IMG/VR virus record: IMGVR_UViG_3300017971_000415 | Coordinates: 1-44,377 of that record | DNA: 44,377 nucleotides | Reading direction: 5' to 3' (one strand) | DNA from: a virus | Part shown: piece by piece, positions 14,927 to 22,188 of the stretch | Layout of the letters: each line of letters begins with the position of its first letter | Numbering within the stretch: the stretch's first letter is position 1 | Notes under the pieces: model-generated | What the model was told of the DNA's origin: nothing | The model's input: the letters and a program-made list of their open reading frames with translations, nothing else | Databases searched by the model: none | Program-made: the position numbers and the translations under genes

Positions 14927-15951
14927 TACCACGTTTCCGCTATGTAGGTGTAAGTAACCCCGCTGCCGTTGACGTAGGCGTGATTGCCGACGGTAAAGCC
15001 CGCCGCGTCGAGCGATATAATGAACGTCGTCAGCCAGTTGCCCGCCGCGTCCTTCGCGTAGAGGCCGTCTTGGTTAGTCTTGACTACGGGCAGGTGTCCC
15101 TGATATTGGGCGTACACGGTGACTTTCTTCGGCTGCCAACTCAGGCCGGTAATCGCGTGCGAGGCCGTGGCGTCGCCCGTGTAGGTGCCCGTCGCCACCT
15201 TGGCGAATACGCCAATGACTTGCTCGTACCGCACCGCGTCGCCGTTCTCGGTCGCTGCAGCCAACCCCGTGATTTTGCTGCTGCCCATCGCAAGGCTCCC
15301 GGCCAGCGTCAGCGTCCCGTCCACCGTGCCGCCGCCCTTCGGCAGATACGCCGGATGCCCGTCAAGGTACACCGTGTAGCTCTGGCCCGATGCCGTCGTG
15401 CCGTCGTACACGCGGTCGAGCGTGATCTGCGTGTTGCTGTCCACGCTGGAAATGACGTAGTATTCGCTGTCCGGGCCGAGCAGGATGTCATTCGCCGCGA
15501 TGTTCCCGCTCCATGCCGTGCTGTTGCCTGCGACCGTCGCGCTGGCGTTCGTTACGTCTATTGTGCCCGTCGTGTAGGTCGTGACGGCGGCGGAGTGGTT
15601 CGGCGTGCCCACGGTCGTCCACGCCTCGTCCGTGTAGTTGTATTTCTTGAGCAGGCCGGTGTCGGTCTCGTAGTACAACGCGCCGTCCTGCATACCCGCC
15701 GCCGCCGTGGACGGCTTGTTCGCGGCCAGCCCGTAGTTGCTGCGACCGGATTCCTTCCGGTGCCGCCAGAGGTTTTCTTTCCCCGTTTCGTCCGCGTGCG
15801 CGTAGTGCTCGACGTTCGCGCGCTCGCGCACGCCCTTGCGGGTGCTCTCAATCAGGTCGTCTATGTCGTCCTGATACTGACTGCCCTGATCCGATTCGTC
15901 CCACGCATTGTCCGCACTAGTCGCTGCCGAGTCCGAGTTGCTTAGAGTCAT
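14926..15951 (-). CDS. Tail fibre / receptor-binding-like protein
   Basis: 341 residues. The N-terminal 90 residues are polar and helical (D-D-I-D-D-L-I-E-S-T-R-K-G-V-R-E-R); the rest is Thr/Gly/Ala-rich beta sequence with fibre-like repeats (G-T-V-D-G-T-L-T-L-A-G-S-L-A-M-G-S-S-K-I-T-G-L), the classical short repeat of phage side fibres, and an end rich in Tyr. Likely a trimeric host-contact protein. The start lies 35 nt inside the preceding gene. Confidence 0.7.
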   Translation of the reverse strand: MTLSNSDSAATSADNAWDESDQGSQYQDDIDDLIESTRKGVRERANVEHYAHADETGKENLWRHRKESGRSNYGLAANKPSTAAAGMQDGALYYETDTGLLKKYNYTDEAWTTVGTPNHSAAVTTYTTGTIDVTNASATVAGNSTAWSGNIAANDILLGPDSEYYVISSVDSNTQITLDRVYDGTTASGQSYTVYLDGHPAYLPKGGGTVDGTLTLAGSLAMGSSKITGLAAATENGDAVRYEQVIGVFAKVATGTYTGDATASHAITGLSWQPKKVTVYAQYQGHLPVVKTNQDGLYAKDAAGNWLTTFIISLDAAGFTVGNHAYVNGSGVTYTYIAETW

Positions 15952-16858
15952 GTTGCTCGCCCCATACTGCCATGATGTTGTCGTCTATCTGCGCCATACG
16001 CCCCCATGCGTATGGTTGGGTCTCTTTGCCGAGCCGTGCGCCGCACCGATGACACGCCTTCGCCTGCCATGAGCCGACAAGGTAATCCGACGTGCCGTTG
16101 TCGTGCCGCTTCGCTTCCAAGAACACCACCTGATACCAGTCCCCGTTGATGCGAACGTAACCCGAATTGTCCGTGCCGACGCAGCAGTTCGACGCCACCA
16201 CGTCGGGCCGCTTGACTTTCACGGGCTTCGGCGCGGGCACGGGCGCGTCGCCCTTGGCGCACCCGTTGAACAGGAAGGCATAGTCCGCCGCCTTGCCCCA
16301 GTGTTCAATCTCTTGGAGATATTGACCGTCTTTCGGTTCGCGCATTCCCGTCAGGTTGCTGCCGTGGCGAATGTCTACAATGGGCACAGAAGAAAAGACT
16401 TGGTTCGTTGAGTCCGGTTCGGCCCATGCTGGCCCGCCCGCACTCTGTTCCGTCTCCTGCAACTTCTTTTCAATCGCCGCCCACACCGACCCCTTATCAC
16501 CGCACAGGCCACTCAACAGCGCGGTATGGCGCGGGAAAAACCCGTGTGCGTTTAGAACCATGACATTCAGGTTGTAATAAATCTTGGCACCCCAGTCCGT
16601 TTGGAAATGTTCGGCTGGGTACAGCACGTCATCCTCGGCCAGATAAATGTCGTCTGATTGCGCCTTGCGCAACCCGTCTATGATTTTCCGATAGATGTCC
16701 TCGTGCGCCTTCTTGTACTTGCGCGGGCCAACCATCTCGACAACCTCGCCGCCCGTGGCGCGCACCGCTGAATACAACACGCTCAGGCAGTATTCCCGCA
16801 ACACGCCGCTTGCACGCTCGTCAGAGTAGTACACGACGCTGAATTTCGGTGTGCTCAT
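15917..16858 (-). CDS. GT-A-type glycosyltransferase fused to a zinc ribbon
   Basis: 313 residues from the ATG at 16858 (ATGA overlap); an in-frame extension to 17113 overlaps the methyltransferase gene and is not credible. Residues 1-200 look like a small GT-A fold: K-F-S-V-V-Y-Y-S-D-E-R near the N-terminus and I-Y-L-A-E-D-D-V-L-Y-P (71-81), where E-D-D stands for the D-x-D metal motif. After a Pro/Lys linker (about 205-217) comes a module with C-C (225-226) and C-H-R-C-G (269-273). The same module occurs, frameshifted, at 19278-19656. Probably glycosylates a virion or host surface component; donor unknown. Confidence 0.6.
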   Translation of the reverse strand: MSTPKFSVVYYSDERASGVLREYCLSVLYSAVRATGGEVVEMVGPRKYKKAHEDIYRKIIDGLRKAQSDDIYLAEDDVLYPAEHFQTDWGAKIYYNLNVMVLNAHGFFPRHTALLSGLCGDKGSVWAAIEKKLQETEQSAGGPAWAEPDSTNQVFSSVPIVDIRHGSNLTGMREPKDGQYLQEIEHWGKAADYAFLFNGCAKGDAPVPAPKPVKVKRPDVVASNCCVGTDNSGYVRINGDWYQVVFLEAKRHDNGTSDYLVGSWQAKACHRCGARLGKETQPYAWGRMAQIDDNIMAVWGEQHDSKQLGLGSD

Positions 16859-17355
16859 TTCTTCCTCCCGACGCCCCAGCAGTCCACGCCGCAGCGCATT
16901 GGGGCTTCGTATGCCTCGACCACTTCCATGCCGCCCTGCTCCAGCAGGGCGCGCATCCCGTCCTCCAAGATACGAAAGCAGTCCAGCGGGTAGCGGTGGG
17001 TGTGGAATCGCCTCGGTGCTACGACAAACGCATACCCGCCAGACCGCAGTATCCGGCCAATCTCGCAGACAATCCGCCACGGATTCCGCGAGTGTTCCAA
17101 CACCTGTCCGCACAGCACCAAGTCCGCGCTCACGTCGGGCAGGGGAATCTCCATGTCATTCTTCATCACCACGTCCACGTTCTTGCCAGTCGTCACGTCT
17201 ACGCCGATGTAGCTCCACTTGTCGTCCATCAGGTCGCGGTACGTCCCGTTCACGTCCTGTGACCCCACGTCCACAACGGCGTACTTCTCGCCGCGCCAGT
17301 CGGTAAGGTACTTGTCCATCAGTTTCGCTATGCCGTCGTGGCTTTCCCTGTGCAT
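16855..17355 (-). CDS. Class I SAM-dependent methyltransferase
   Basis: 166 residues with V-V-D-V-G-S (27-32) as motif I, a second acidic strand (Y-I-G-V-D-V-T), L-P-x-x-S-A-D-L-V-L-C-G-Q-V-L-E-H as motif IV and I-L-R-S-G-G-Y-A as the post-II loop, the layout of Methyltransf_11-type enzymes. Such enzymes in glycan loci methylate sugars or small acceptors. TGATG overlap upstream, ATGA overlap with the glycosyltransferase downstream, so the two are probably co-translated. Confidence 0.8.
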   Translation of the reverse strand: MHRESHDGIAKLMDKYLTDWRGEKYAVVDVGSQDVNGTYRDLMDDKWSYIGVDVTTGKNVDVVMKNDMEIPLPDVSADLVLCGQVLEHSRNPWRIVCEIGRILRSGGYAFVVAPRRFHTHRYPLDCFRILEDGMRALLEQGGMEVVEAYEAPMRCGVDCWGVGRKK

Positions 17356-17552
17356 CAGTTCCCCTCCTTTTTGTTATTGGTTTCGGTTGTGATTGCTCTC
17401 CGTCGCGCGTGGAGCATTTGGCGCGCCACCGTAAACGCCCAGTCGGCAGTGGTATCCGTCCAATGTAGGCCGTTGAACGAGGACGCCCGGCCCTGCACAT
17501 ACCTCATGGCCGCATCGCTCATAAACTGCTTTTCGTCATCGGTCAACATCAC
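17355..17552 (-). CDS. Small hypothetical protein
   Basis: 65 residues from a GTG at 17552 behind GGAGGG (an ATG follows at 17549). An acidic N-terminus, a Trp-containing middle (H-W-T-D-T-T-A-D-W-A-F) and a basic Arg-rich tail; predicted helical. Lies between a glycosyltransferase and a methyltransferase with overlaps on both sides. Not recognised. Confidence 0.55.
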   Translation of the reverse strand: MMLTDDEKQFMSDAAMRYVQGRASSFNGLHWTDTTADWAFTVARQMLHARRRAITTETNNKKEGN

Positions 17553-18525
17553 CTGTCTCCCTCCGCCAGTTCCCGCACAATCTTAGAAACGCTTCGTCGG
17601 ACAGCAGGCAGCGTTCCCGTATCCGCCTGCCGTACTCCCGTAGTTCGGCAGATTGCGACACCGCGTCAAGTACCGCACGCGACACACCCGCGTCGGCCAT
17701 GTGGCCCGCGAACATCTCATACGCCGGATTCTCGAAGAGTATCCGGTACATGGACGCCATTTGCAGGTCTTGCTGCCCTCGCGTGTTCGTGTACGGCGCG
17801 TTGCCGGGGTCGCGGAACTCGTGCGTCACGTTCACCGTGCGGGTCAGCGTGATCGGCACGCAGCACTTCGCCGCGAGGATGGACATGGCGCACTCGGAAT
17901 GGCCCGTCGTGCCCGACAGCGCCAGCCAGCCGCCCATGCGTTCAAGCACGTCTTTTGGTATCGCGTAGCACGCGCCCATCATGCCCGTCGTTCGCGCCAC
18001 GTCGCCCTTGTCCGCGCCGCGCCAGTAGACTTGCAGCAGCCCCTTGTCGTTCACTTCCAGCCGCGCACCGAAATGGTTATTGCAGCCGCCGTAGGCGAAG
18101 CCCCGTGTCCGCTTGGCAACGGCGCATATCCGCGTGATGTCGTTCGTCTTGAACCGCATGTGTGCGTCGGTGAAAAACAGCACACGTCCATGTGCGGCCA
18201 ATGCCCCGATGTGTCTGCTGCCCGCGCAGCCCTGACGTGTAATGTTGTAGACCGCCGCGCCGTCCACGCGCCGTTCGCTCATGTCGTCCACGACGATGAT
18301 CTCCGCGCCGGGACACGTCTCGCGGATGTTCGCCACGGTATTCGGCAAGTCCGGCTCGTTACACGCCGCGATGATGACGGAAATGTCGCTGGCGAGCATC
18401 TTGGACTTACACTGGCCGCATCGCTTCGATTCAGCCACGCGCTCCATTGCCAGCAAGCGTTCTCTAAGCGTTGTGCCCAACAACTGCCCCGTTCTACTCG
18501 ACCGCCACTCGCTCCATGCGTCCAC
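17536..18525 (-). CDS. GT2-family glycosyltransferase resembling polypeptide GalNAc-transferases
   Basis: 329 residues. After a 45-residue leader with C-x2-C comes the GT-A start (I-S-V-I-I-A-A-C-N-E-P, 48-58), V-V-D-D (78-81), G-C-A-G-S-R-H-I-G-A-L (99-109) and F-T-D-A-H (118-122). The D-x-H in place of D-x-D, M-G-A-C-Y-A-I with G-G-W further on, and V-T-H-E-F-R (233-238) follow the order of GT27 enzymes, whose Mn ligands are the Asp and His of D-x-H and a later His. It may therefore transfer a sugar to Ser/Thr of a protein. The start is uncertain: the GTG at 18525 has a weak ribosome site; ATGs near residues 27 and 43 are alternatives. Confidence 0.75.
   Translation of the reverse strand: MDAWSEWRSSRTGQLLGTTLRERLLAMERVAESKRCGQCKSKMLASDISVIIAACNEPDLPNTVANIRETCPGAEIIVVDDMSERRVDGAAVYNITRQGCAGSRHIGALAAHGRVLFFTDAHMRFKTNDITRICAVAKRTRGFAYGGCNNHFGARLEVNDKGLLQVYWRGADKGDVARTTGMMGACYAIPKDVLERMGGWLALSGTTGHSECAMSILAAKCCVPITLTRTVNVTHEFRDPGNAPYTNTRGQQDLQMASMYRILFENPAYEMFAGHMADAGVSRAVLDAVSQSAELREYGRRIRERCLLSDEAFLRLCGNWRRETGDVDR
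17644..17656 (-). repeat. Intergenic element copy 4, here inside a coding region
   Basis: GCAATCTGCCGAA on the minus strand, 13 of 13 matches, within the C-terminal part of the glycosyltransferase gene (encoding Q-S-A-E), about 90 bp before the next start. Confidence 0.55.
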
Positions 18526-19234
18526 GATGCACGACCAGAAAATGATTCACCTTCTCGCCCTCGCGCCGGTCATGGCGCAACAGGCCATTCCCGCCCCCAC
18601 CCGTAATCGCTTGCGCATACCGCCCCATTTCCATTGTGAGGAAGTAATGCCAATACCCGCTGAATACGATGTCCACGCCGCCTACGGAAACGACCGCCTC
18701 GATGTCCGGTTGCCCCGGAAGCGTTCGGTCAGACGCCGGAATCTCCGGCAACGGCTTGTGCGTGAACAGGTATCGCCTGTCGCACGGCACGGCTAGTTCG
18801 GCCCGCAACCAGTCGAGCATCGCGGCCCGCTCCGCGCCCGCGAGTTCTGTATTCAGCACAACGTATCGCGTGCCACCGTCGGCCAGCACGTCGTAGTCGC
18901 GCCCGTATCGCCCGCGCCAGAATTCCAACGCGCCCGGTTCGTCAACATCGTGATTCCCGCATACCACATGAACCGGCATGTCCAGCCCGGACACAAGCGT
19001 ATCGAATCGCGCCCAGCCCTCACGCCAACGCGGCCCATGCACCACGTCGCCCACGACGAACAACCTGTCCGCGCCCGTCGCGTTGATTGCGTCCACCCAC
19101 GACTCGTCGAAGTCCGACACGGGCAAGTGCAAATCGCCCACGACGGCGAATGATGGCGTCGTGCCGTGCGCCGCCCATAGAATCGGGACGGCCAGCACAG
19201 CCGCGCAAATAATAGCTAACGCCAGTCGCTTCAT
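18494..19234 (-). CDS. Secreted calcineurin-like metallophosphoesterase
   Basis: 246 residues. A clear signal peptide or N-anchor (K-R-L-A-L-A-I-I-C-A-A-V-L-A-V-P-I-L, 2-19) precedes G-D-L-H (33-36), V-G-D-V-V-H (61-66), G-N-H-D (93-96), T-H-K-P (158-161) and G-Y-W-H (193-196, Tyr replacing the first His of G-H-x-H). The family hydrolyses phosphate esters using two metals; here the site would be outside the cytoplasm. It has its own sigma70 promoter and a short leader whose hairpin covers the GGGAG ribosome site, unlike the surrounding genes. This suggests a moron acting on the host envelope, perhaps during lysogeny or early infection. Confidence 0.8.
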   Translation of the reverse strand: MKRLALAIICAAVLAVPILWAAHGTTPSFAVVGDLHLPVSDFDESWVDAINATGADRLFVVGDVVHGPRWREGWARFDTLVSGLDMPVHVVCGNHDVDEPGALEFWRGRYGRDYDVLADGGTRYVVLNTELAGAERAAMLDWLRAELAVPCDRRYLFTHKPLPEIPASDRTLPGQPDIEAVVSVGGVDIVFSGYWHYFLTMEMGRYAQAITGGGGNGLLRHDRREGEKVNHFLVVHRGRMERVAVE

Positions 19235-19238
19235 CTCA

Positions 19239-19252
19239 ATCTCCCGAATGGG
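19239..19252 (-). promoter_or_regulatory. Hairpin covering the ribosome site of the secreted phosphoesterase gene
   Basis: The leader reads CTCCCATTCGGGAG, a 5-bp stem with 4-nt loop whose 3' arm is the GGGAG ribosome site. It lies between the -10 box and the ATG at 19234 and could damp translation. Confidence 0.45.
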
Positions 19253-19281
19253 AGTCTATCTCACAATTCGGCCCATGTCAA
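19253..19281 (-). promoter_or_regulatory. Sigma70-type promoter of the secreted phosphoesterase
   Basis: Minus strand TTGACA (19281-19276), 17-bp spacer, TAGACT (19258-19253); start expected near 19246, about 12 nt before the ATG. The -35 region TTGACATGGGC is identical over 11 bases to that of the promoter at 36620. The stop codon of the upstream gene lies within the -35 box. Confidence 0.65.
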
Positions 19282-19656
19282 CTTCGGCCACGCCCAAACG
19301 TTCCGCACTGATGACACGCCTTGGATGGCCATGAGATCGTGAAGGTCTTGGACTGATTATCGCGCAGTTCTTTCGCCTTCTCCGCAAACGCCAGCAGTTC
19401 TGCCTTCGTCAGTTGAAACCACGCCACCTGGCACCACGTTCCGTTTACGCGAAGATGCCTCGTACCCTCTTGGTAATCACAACCTCGACACCTCCACGTC
19501 GGGCCTGTTCACCTTCTCGGCAGCGCGCCGCGCAATATCCGTCTCCATGTCTTTGAGCATTCGTTCCCGATGCTCCTGACAGGGCGCGCAGTCGCCCTTG
19601 TTCGCTTTGTTCTTCGCCGCCGCCCGCCGGTAATGCTCCAACCCTTCCCCGGCCAT
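19278..19656 (-). pseudogene. Zinc-ribbon gene broken by a frameshift, paralogue of the glycosyltransferase C-terminus
   Basis: The frame from the ATG at 19656 (GGAG site) runs through a C-x2-C pair and R-P-D-V-E-V and stops at 19477. A +1 shift near 19491 continues as C-R-G-C ... L-R-V-N-G-T-W-C-Q-V-A-W-F ... K-A-C-H-Q-C-G to a stop at 19278. The joined product aligns with residues 218-275 of the glycosyltransferase at 15917-16858 (R-P-D-V, V-R-I-N-G-D-W-Y-Q-V-V-F, K-A-C-H-R-C-G). No start codon exists near the shift in the second frame, so it is either mutated, mis-assembled or a programmed frameshift. Confidence 0.65.
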
Positions 19657-19658
19657 GA

Positions 19659-20072
19659 CTATTTCTCCAATCCCGCAAAGAAGATTTCCTCGCACTTCGC
19701 CGCCACGTCGGCGGTAAGGTGCCCGTCACCAACCAATCGCGTCAACTCGTCGCGGATGCCGTCCTGTGTGTCGGGAATTGTCCCGTTGAACGCCTTCAGC
19801 AGTTCAACAGACGCCGACGCCGCCCGTTCAATGGCCGCTTGGCGTTGTTCCTCCGCACTGGCCGGAACGTCTACGGGGACAACTCCTTTCCATTTCCCAA
19901 GCGGACAATTCGATTCTGGCCCATTCAGGAATTCGTACTCGATAGCCACGCGAAACGCTTTTCCGTTCGCCTCGCAGTGTGGCCACTTGTCTTTGTATCC
20001 CGGCCTAGCTACGCACTCGAAGCACGCTTCACAACGCCGGTGTCGTCCCCAGCCCAACGGTGTCAGTCCCAT
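19659..20072 (-). CDS. Cys-rich hypothetical protein
   Basis: 137 residues. The N-terminal 60 residues hold five Cys (R-R-C-E-A-C-F-E-C and two more), including C-x2-C-x2-C; a possible zinc site or a ferredoxin-like cluster. The C-terminal 70 residues are helical and Ala/Glu-rich. Located directly downstream of the poly-threonine gene with a 10-bp gap. ATG at 20072 with GGGTGAG. Not recognised. Confidence 0.65.
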   Translation of the reverse strand: MGLTPLGWGRHRRCEACFECVARPGYKDKWPHCEANGKAFRVAIEYEFLNGPESNCPLGKWKGVVPVDVPASAEEQRQAAIERAASASVELLKAFNGTIPDTQDGIRDELTRLVGDGHLTADVAAKCEEIFFAGLEK

Positions 20073-20082
20073 GTCTCACCCT

Positions 20083-20766
20083 TTATGAATAAACCGTCTG
20101 TGTTGCGGGAAACGTTTCACTACCGCCGCCGCCCAGACACGCGCTGTCGAATTTCGTGTAGAGGCCGTCCGGACAATCGCCGTCGCCCGTAGGCGTGCGT
20201 TTGTAGTCGGCCTGACCGTGCGGGTCCGGCCCGCCGTTCGTGTAGAAGTAGAGCGGAATCACCCAATAGCCGTCCGCGCATTTCAGGCGGTCCGTCAGTC
20301 CCGCGCGATAGTCGCCGCTTGCCACGGTTGACCCCGTCCACTCGCACTTCGGCCCCGGCGGGAAACCGCCCGTGTACTGCGTCAGCGTCATAATGGACCC
20401 GGCACCGAACGGCCCGACGCCACACGCGCCCTGATCGCTCACGTCTAAGTAGTAGGTGGATTCGCATCCGGTGCAATTGTCGGTCGGGCATGTGCCCGGC
20501 GCTGGCGTGGTCGTTGTCGTCGTTGTGGTAGTAGTCGTAGTTGTGGTCGTTGTCGTCGTAGTGGTCGTCGTAGTTGTTGTGGTCGTCGTAGTCGTTGTGG
20601 TTGTCGTGGTCGTGGTAGTCGTTGTCGTTGTCGTAGTGGTCGTGGTGGTAGTCGTCGTTGTGGTAGTGGTTGTCGTGGTGGTTGTAGTCGTCGTCGTCGT
20701 GGTGGTTGTAGTCGTCGTGGTAGTGGTCGTGGTTGTGGTCGTTGCCGTCTTGAGGCAGGGGAACAT
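20083..20766 (-). CDS. Poly-threonine (mucin-like) protein with Cys-rich C-terminal domain
   Basis: 227 residues: an 8-residue N-terminus (M-F-P-C-L-K-T-A), 79 uninterrupted Thr (9-87), then P-A-P-G and a 140-residue domain with seven further Cys (C-P-T-D-N-C-T-G-C opening, later P-K-C-E-W-T-G), several Gly-rich turns and Tyr/Trp strands. The ATG at 20766 overlaps the previous stop as TAATG; no signal peptide. It lies among head-tail genes, so a virion surface position is likely. A run of Thr is a natural target for O-glycosylation, and a GalNAc-transferase-like gene lies about 1.5 kb downstream in the same direction. Function otherwise unknown. Confidence 0.8.
   Translation of the reverse strand: MFPCLKTATTTTTTTTTTTTTTTTTTTTTTTTTTTTTTTTTTTTTTTTTTTTTTTTTTTTTTTTTTTTTTTTTTTTTTTTTTTTTTTPAPGTCPTDNCTGCESTYYLDVSDQGACGVGPFGAGSIMTLTQYTGGFPPGPKCEWTGSTVASGDYRAGLTDRLKCADGYWVIPLYFYTNGGPDPHGQADYKRTPTGDGDCPDGLYTKFDSACLGGGGSETFPATQTVYS
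20506..20742 (-). repeat. 79 consecutive threonine codons
   Basis: The minus strand is (ACN)79 with all four Thr codons mixed irregularly (plus strand GTN-type triplets such as cgt, ggt, tgt, agt). The mixture argues against a recent single-codon slippage repeat and for selection on the amino acid. Confidence 0.95.
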
Positions 20767-21329
20767 TAGTCTTGGCTCACCGTTCGCTTGAGGACTGCCA
20801 CTACGGTCAACTCTTCCGCCCCGGTGCCCGCGTCATCTACCACGCACTTCAAGAGGTCGTTCGCGCTCAACGCGGTGGTGCCCAGCACTGCCGGTGTCGC
20901 CGCACTCACGCTGCTGCGCTCGGTCGCGTCTATGGTCAACTTCGTGCTGAACACGGTCGCCCACGTCGTCCCGTTATCGCCCGATTTCTGCACGTCTATG
21001 GTGATCGCGCCGCTGGTCGAGGCCGTCGCCACGGTCGCATGTATCCGGTCAATCGTTGCCGCCGGGTACACCAGCGGCCAGTATTGCAGGGTGCGGGCCG
21101 TAACGGTGCCGAGCGTCCATGCCGCGCTTTCGTAAACGGTATGGGTGTGGGTTGACGCGGAACTCCCCACGTCGTCATTGTCTACGTCGTGCGGGTTGTC
21201 GGTGTCCTCGACGTGCTGTTCCAGCGCGTCAAGCCGCGTGTCTATGTGCTCGTGCGTCGTGTTCAGGCTGCTCGTCGTCAGGCGTGCGGCGGCGGCAAGC
21301 GCGTACAGCGTGTCGTAATAGTTCGCCAC
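20766..21329 (-). CDS. Virion-associated hypothetical protein
   Basis: 187 residues from a GTG at 21329 (TAGTG overlap, GGAG eight bases before); an ATG at 21347 is the alternative. N-terminal helix with coiled-coil character (L-D-A-L-E-Q-H-V-E-D-T), a His/Asp segment (N-P-H-D-V-D-N-D-D-V; S-T-H-T-H-T), then a beta-rich domain (W-T-L-G-T-V-T; I-T-I-D-V-Q-K-S-G-D-N-G-T-T-W) reminiscent of jelly-roll or carbohydrate-binding folds in tail proteins. Placed next to the adaptor gene, so probably a neck or tail decoration. Confidence 0.6.
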   Translation of the reverse strand: MANYYDTLYALAAAARLTTSSLNTTHEHIDTRLDALEQHVEDTDNPHDVDNDDVGSSASTHTHTVYESAAWTLGTVTARTLQYWPLVYPAATIDRIHATVATASTSGAITIDVQKSGDNGTTWATVFSTKLTIDATERSSVSAATPAVLGTTALSANDLLKCVVDDAGTGAEELTVVAVLKRTVSQD

Positions 21330-21523
21330 TATCCCGTCTCCGTCCATGTCGTGTCGGGGTCGCTTCGCGCCGTCCACGTCGTGCCCGGCTCGTCGTATTT
21401 CCGCTTCGTCATGGTCGCGTCGTCATAGTCGGTCACGCCGGATACCGTCGCGGCGTCATCGTCCACGATCTCGAAGTCCAACTCCGTCCCGGCGCGCGCC
21501 GTATAGGTCAAATCAGTTGTCAT
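21329..21523 (-). CDS. Small acidic virion-type protein
   Basis: 64 residues, Asp/Thr-rich, beta-like, e.g. L-D-F-E-I-V-D-D-D-A-A-T-V-S-G-V. The ATG at 21523 overlaps the adaptor stop (TGATG). Such short acidic proteins next to head-tail genes are often minor structural parts; nothing more specific can be said. Confidence 0.6.
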   Translation of the reverse strand: MTTDLTYTARAGTELDFEIVDDDAATVSGVTDYDDATMTKRKYDEPGTTWTARSDPDTTWTETG

Positions 21524-22179
21524 CAACCGTACTCCGGTTTCAGCCAGTAACTACCCGGATGCCGGGTGCTCTCCCCGAACTGCGGTCGCCAGCCGGGCCG
21601 CGACCTGTCCTGAACAATCGCCTCCTTCAAGTCGCGTCGCCACTCGCTCGTCCACCACGCCGCCCGGTCGAATTCGCCAAGACTCGCGTACAGCCGCGCC
21701 GTCGCGTGCTCAATCAGCACATGATCTATCTGGTCAATGTCCGGCGTGTCGTCGTCGTTCGACAAGTCGTCCGGCCACTTGACATAGTTGATATACACGG
21801 TGTAATCATCGTCCGGCTTCGCGGGCAGTTCCCAGTAATTCCCGTCGCGTGCGAAGCACCACGGCTTCTCCGTGTCCGCGTCGTCCGGGTTCGGCTCGCG
21901 CTCCATCAGCCAGCGTTTGTCGCGCTCCTCAAGCCACTCGCTCTCCGTCCCGCTTATCAGCCGGATGCCGATGAGCGTTTTCATGTCGGACGGGAACGAA
22001 TAGCGAAAATCATCCTCGTCCAGCGTGGACTCGAATTCCCGGTAGAGATCGAGCCAGTCGTGGCGCGTGGCGACAATGCGCAGCGCGTCGTTCAGCAGCG
22101 AGAGAATCAGGGTGTCCTTGTCGTTGCGCCCCGTGTTGTCGGTCACGCGGTCAACGAGTTCAGCTTTCGTCAGAGCCAT
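21523..22179 (-). CDS. Head-tail adaptor protein (SU10/T7 gp11-like)
   Basis: 218 residues starting M-A-L-T-K-A-E-L-V-D-R-V, followed by L-L-N-D-A-L-R-I-V-A-T-R-H-D-W-L-D-L, the N-terminal helix pattern of SU10-type adaptors that dock under the portal. Middle beta region (Y-T-V-Y-I-N-Y-V-K-W-P) and a C-terminal helix with A-R-L-Y-A-S-L-G-E-F. ATG at 22179 behind AGGGG. Its position after a metabolic insert, rather than directly after the capsid gene, shows how the modification island interrupts the head-tail genes. Confidence 0.75.
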   Translation of the reverse strand: MALTKAELVDRVTDNTGRNDKDTLILSLLNDALRIVATRHDWLDLYREFESTLDEDDFRYSFPSDMKTLIGIRLISGTESEWLEERDKRWLMEREPNPDDADTEKPWCFARDGNYWELPAKPDDDYTVYINYVKWPDDLSNDDDTPDIDQIDHVLIEHATARLYASLGEFDRAAWWTSEWRRDLKEAIVQDRSRPGWRPQFGESTRHPGSYWLKPEYG

Positions 22180-22188
22180 GTTGTGCCC

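Noticed and set aside
16859-17113. N-terminal extension of the glycosyltransferase ORF up to 17113
   Set aside because: It lies inside the methyltransferase gene; the ATG at 16858 has an ATGA overlap and begins the recognisable fold.
20456-20791. Plus-strand ORF with a long valine run
   Set aside because: It is the complement of the threonine run; the minus frame has a start overlap, a Cys-rich domain and fits the operon.
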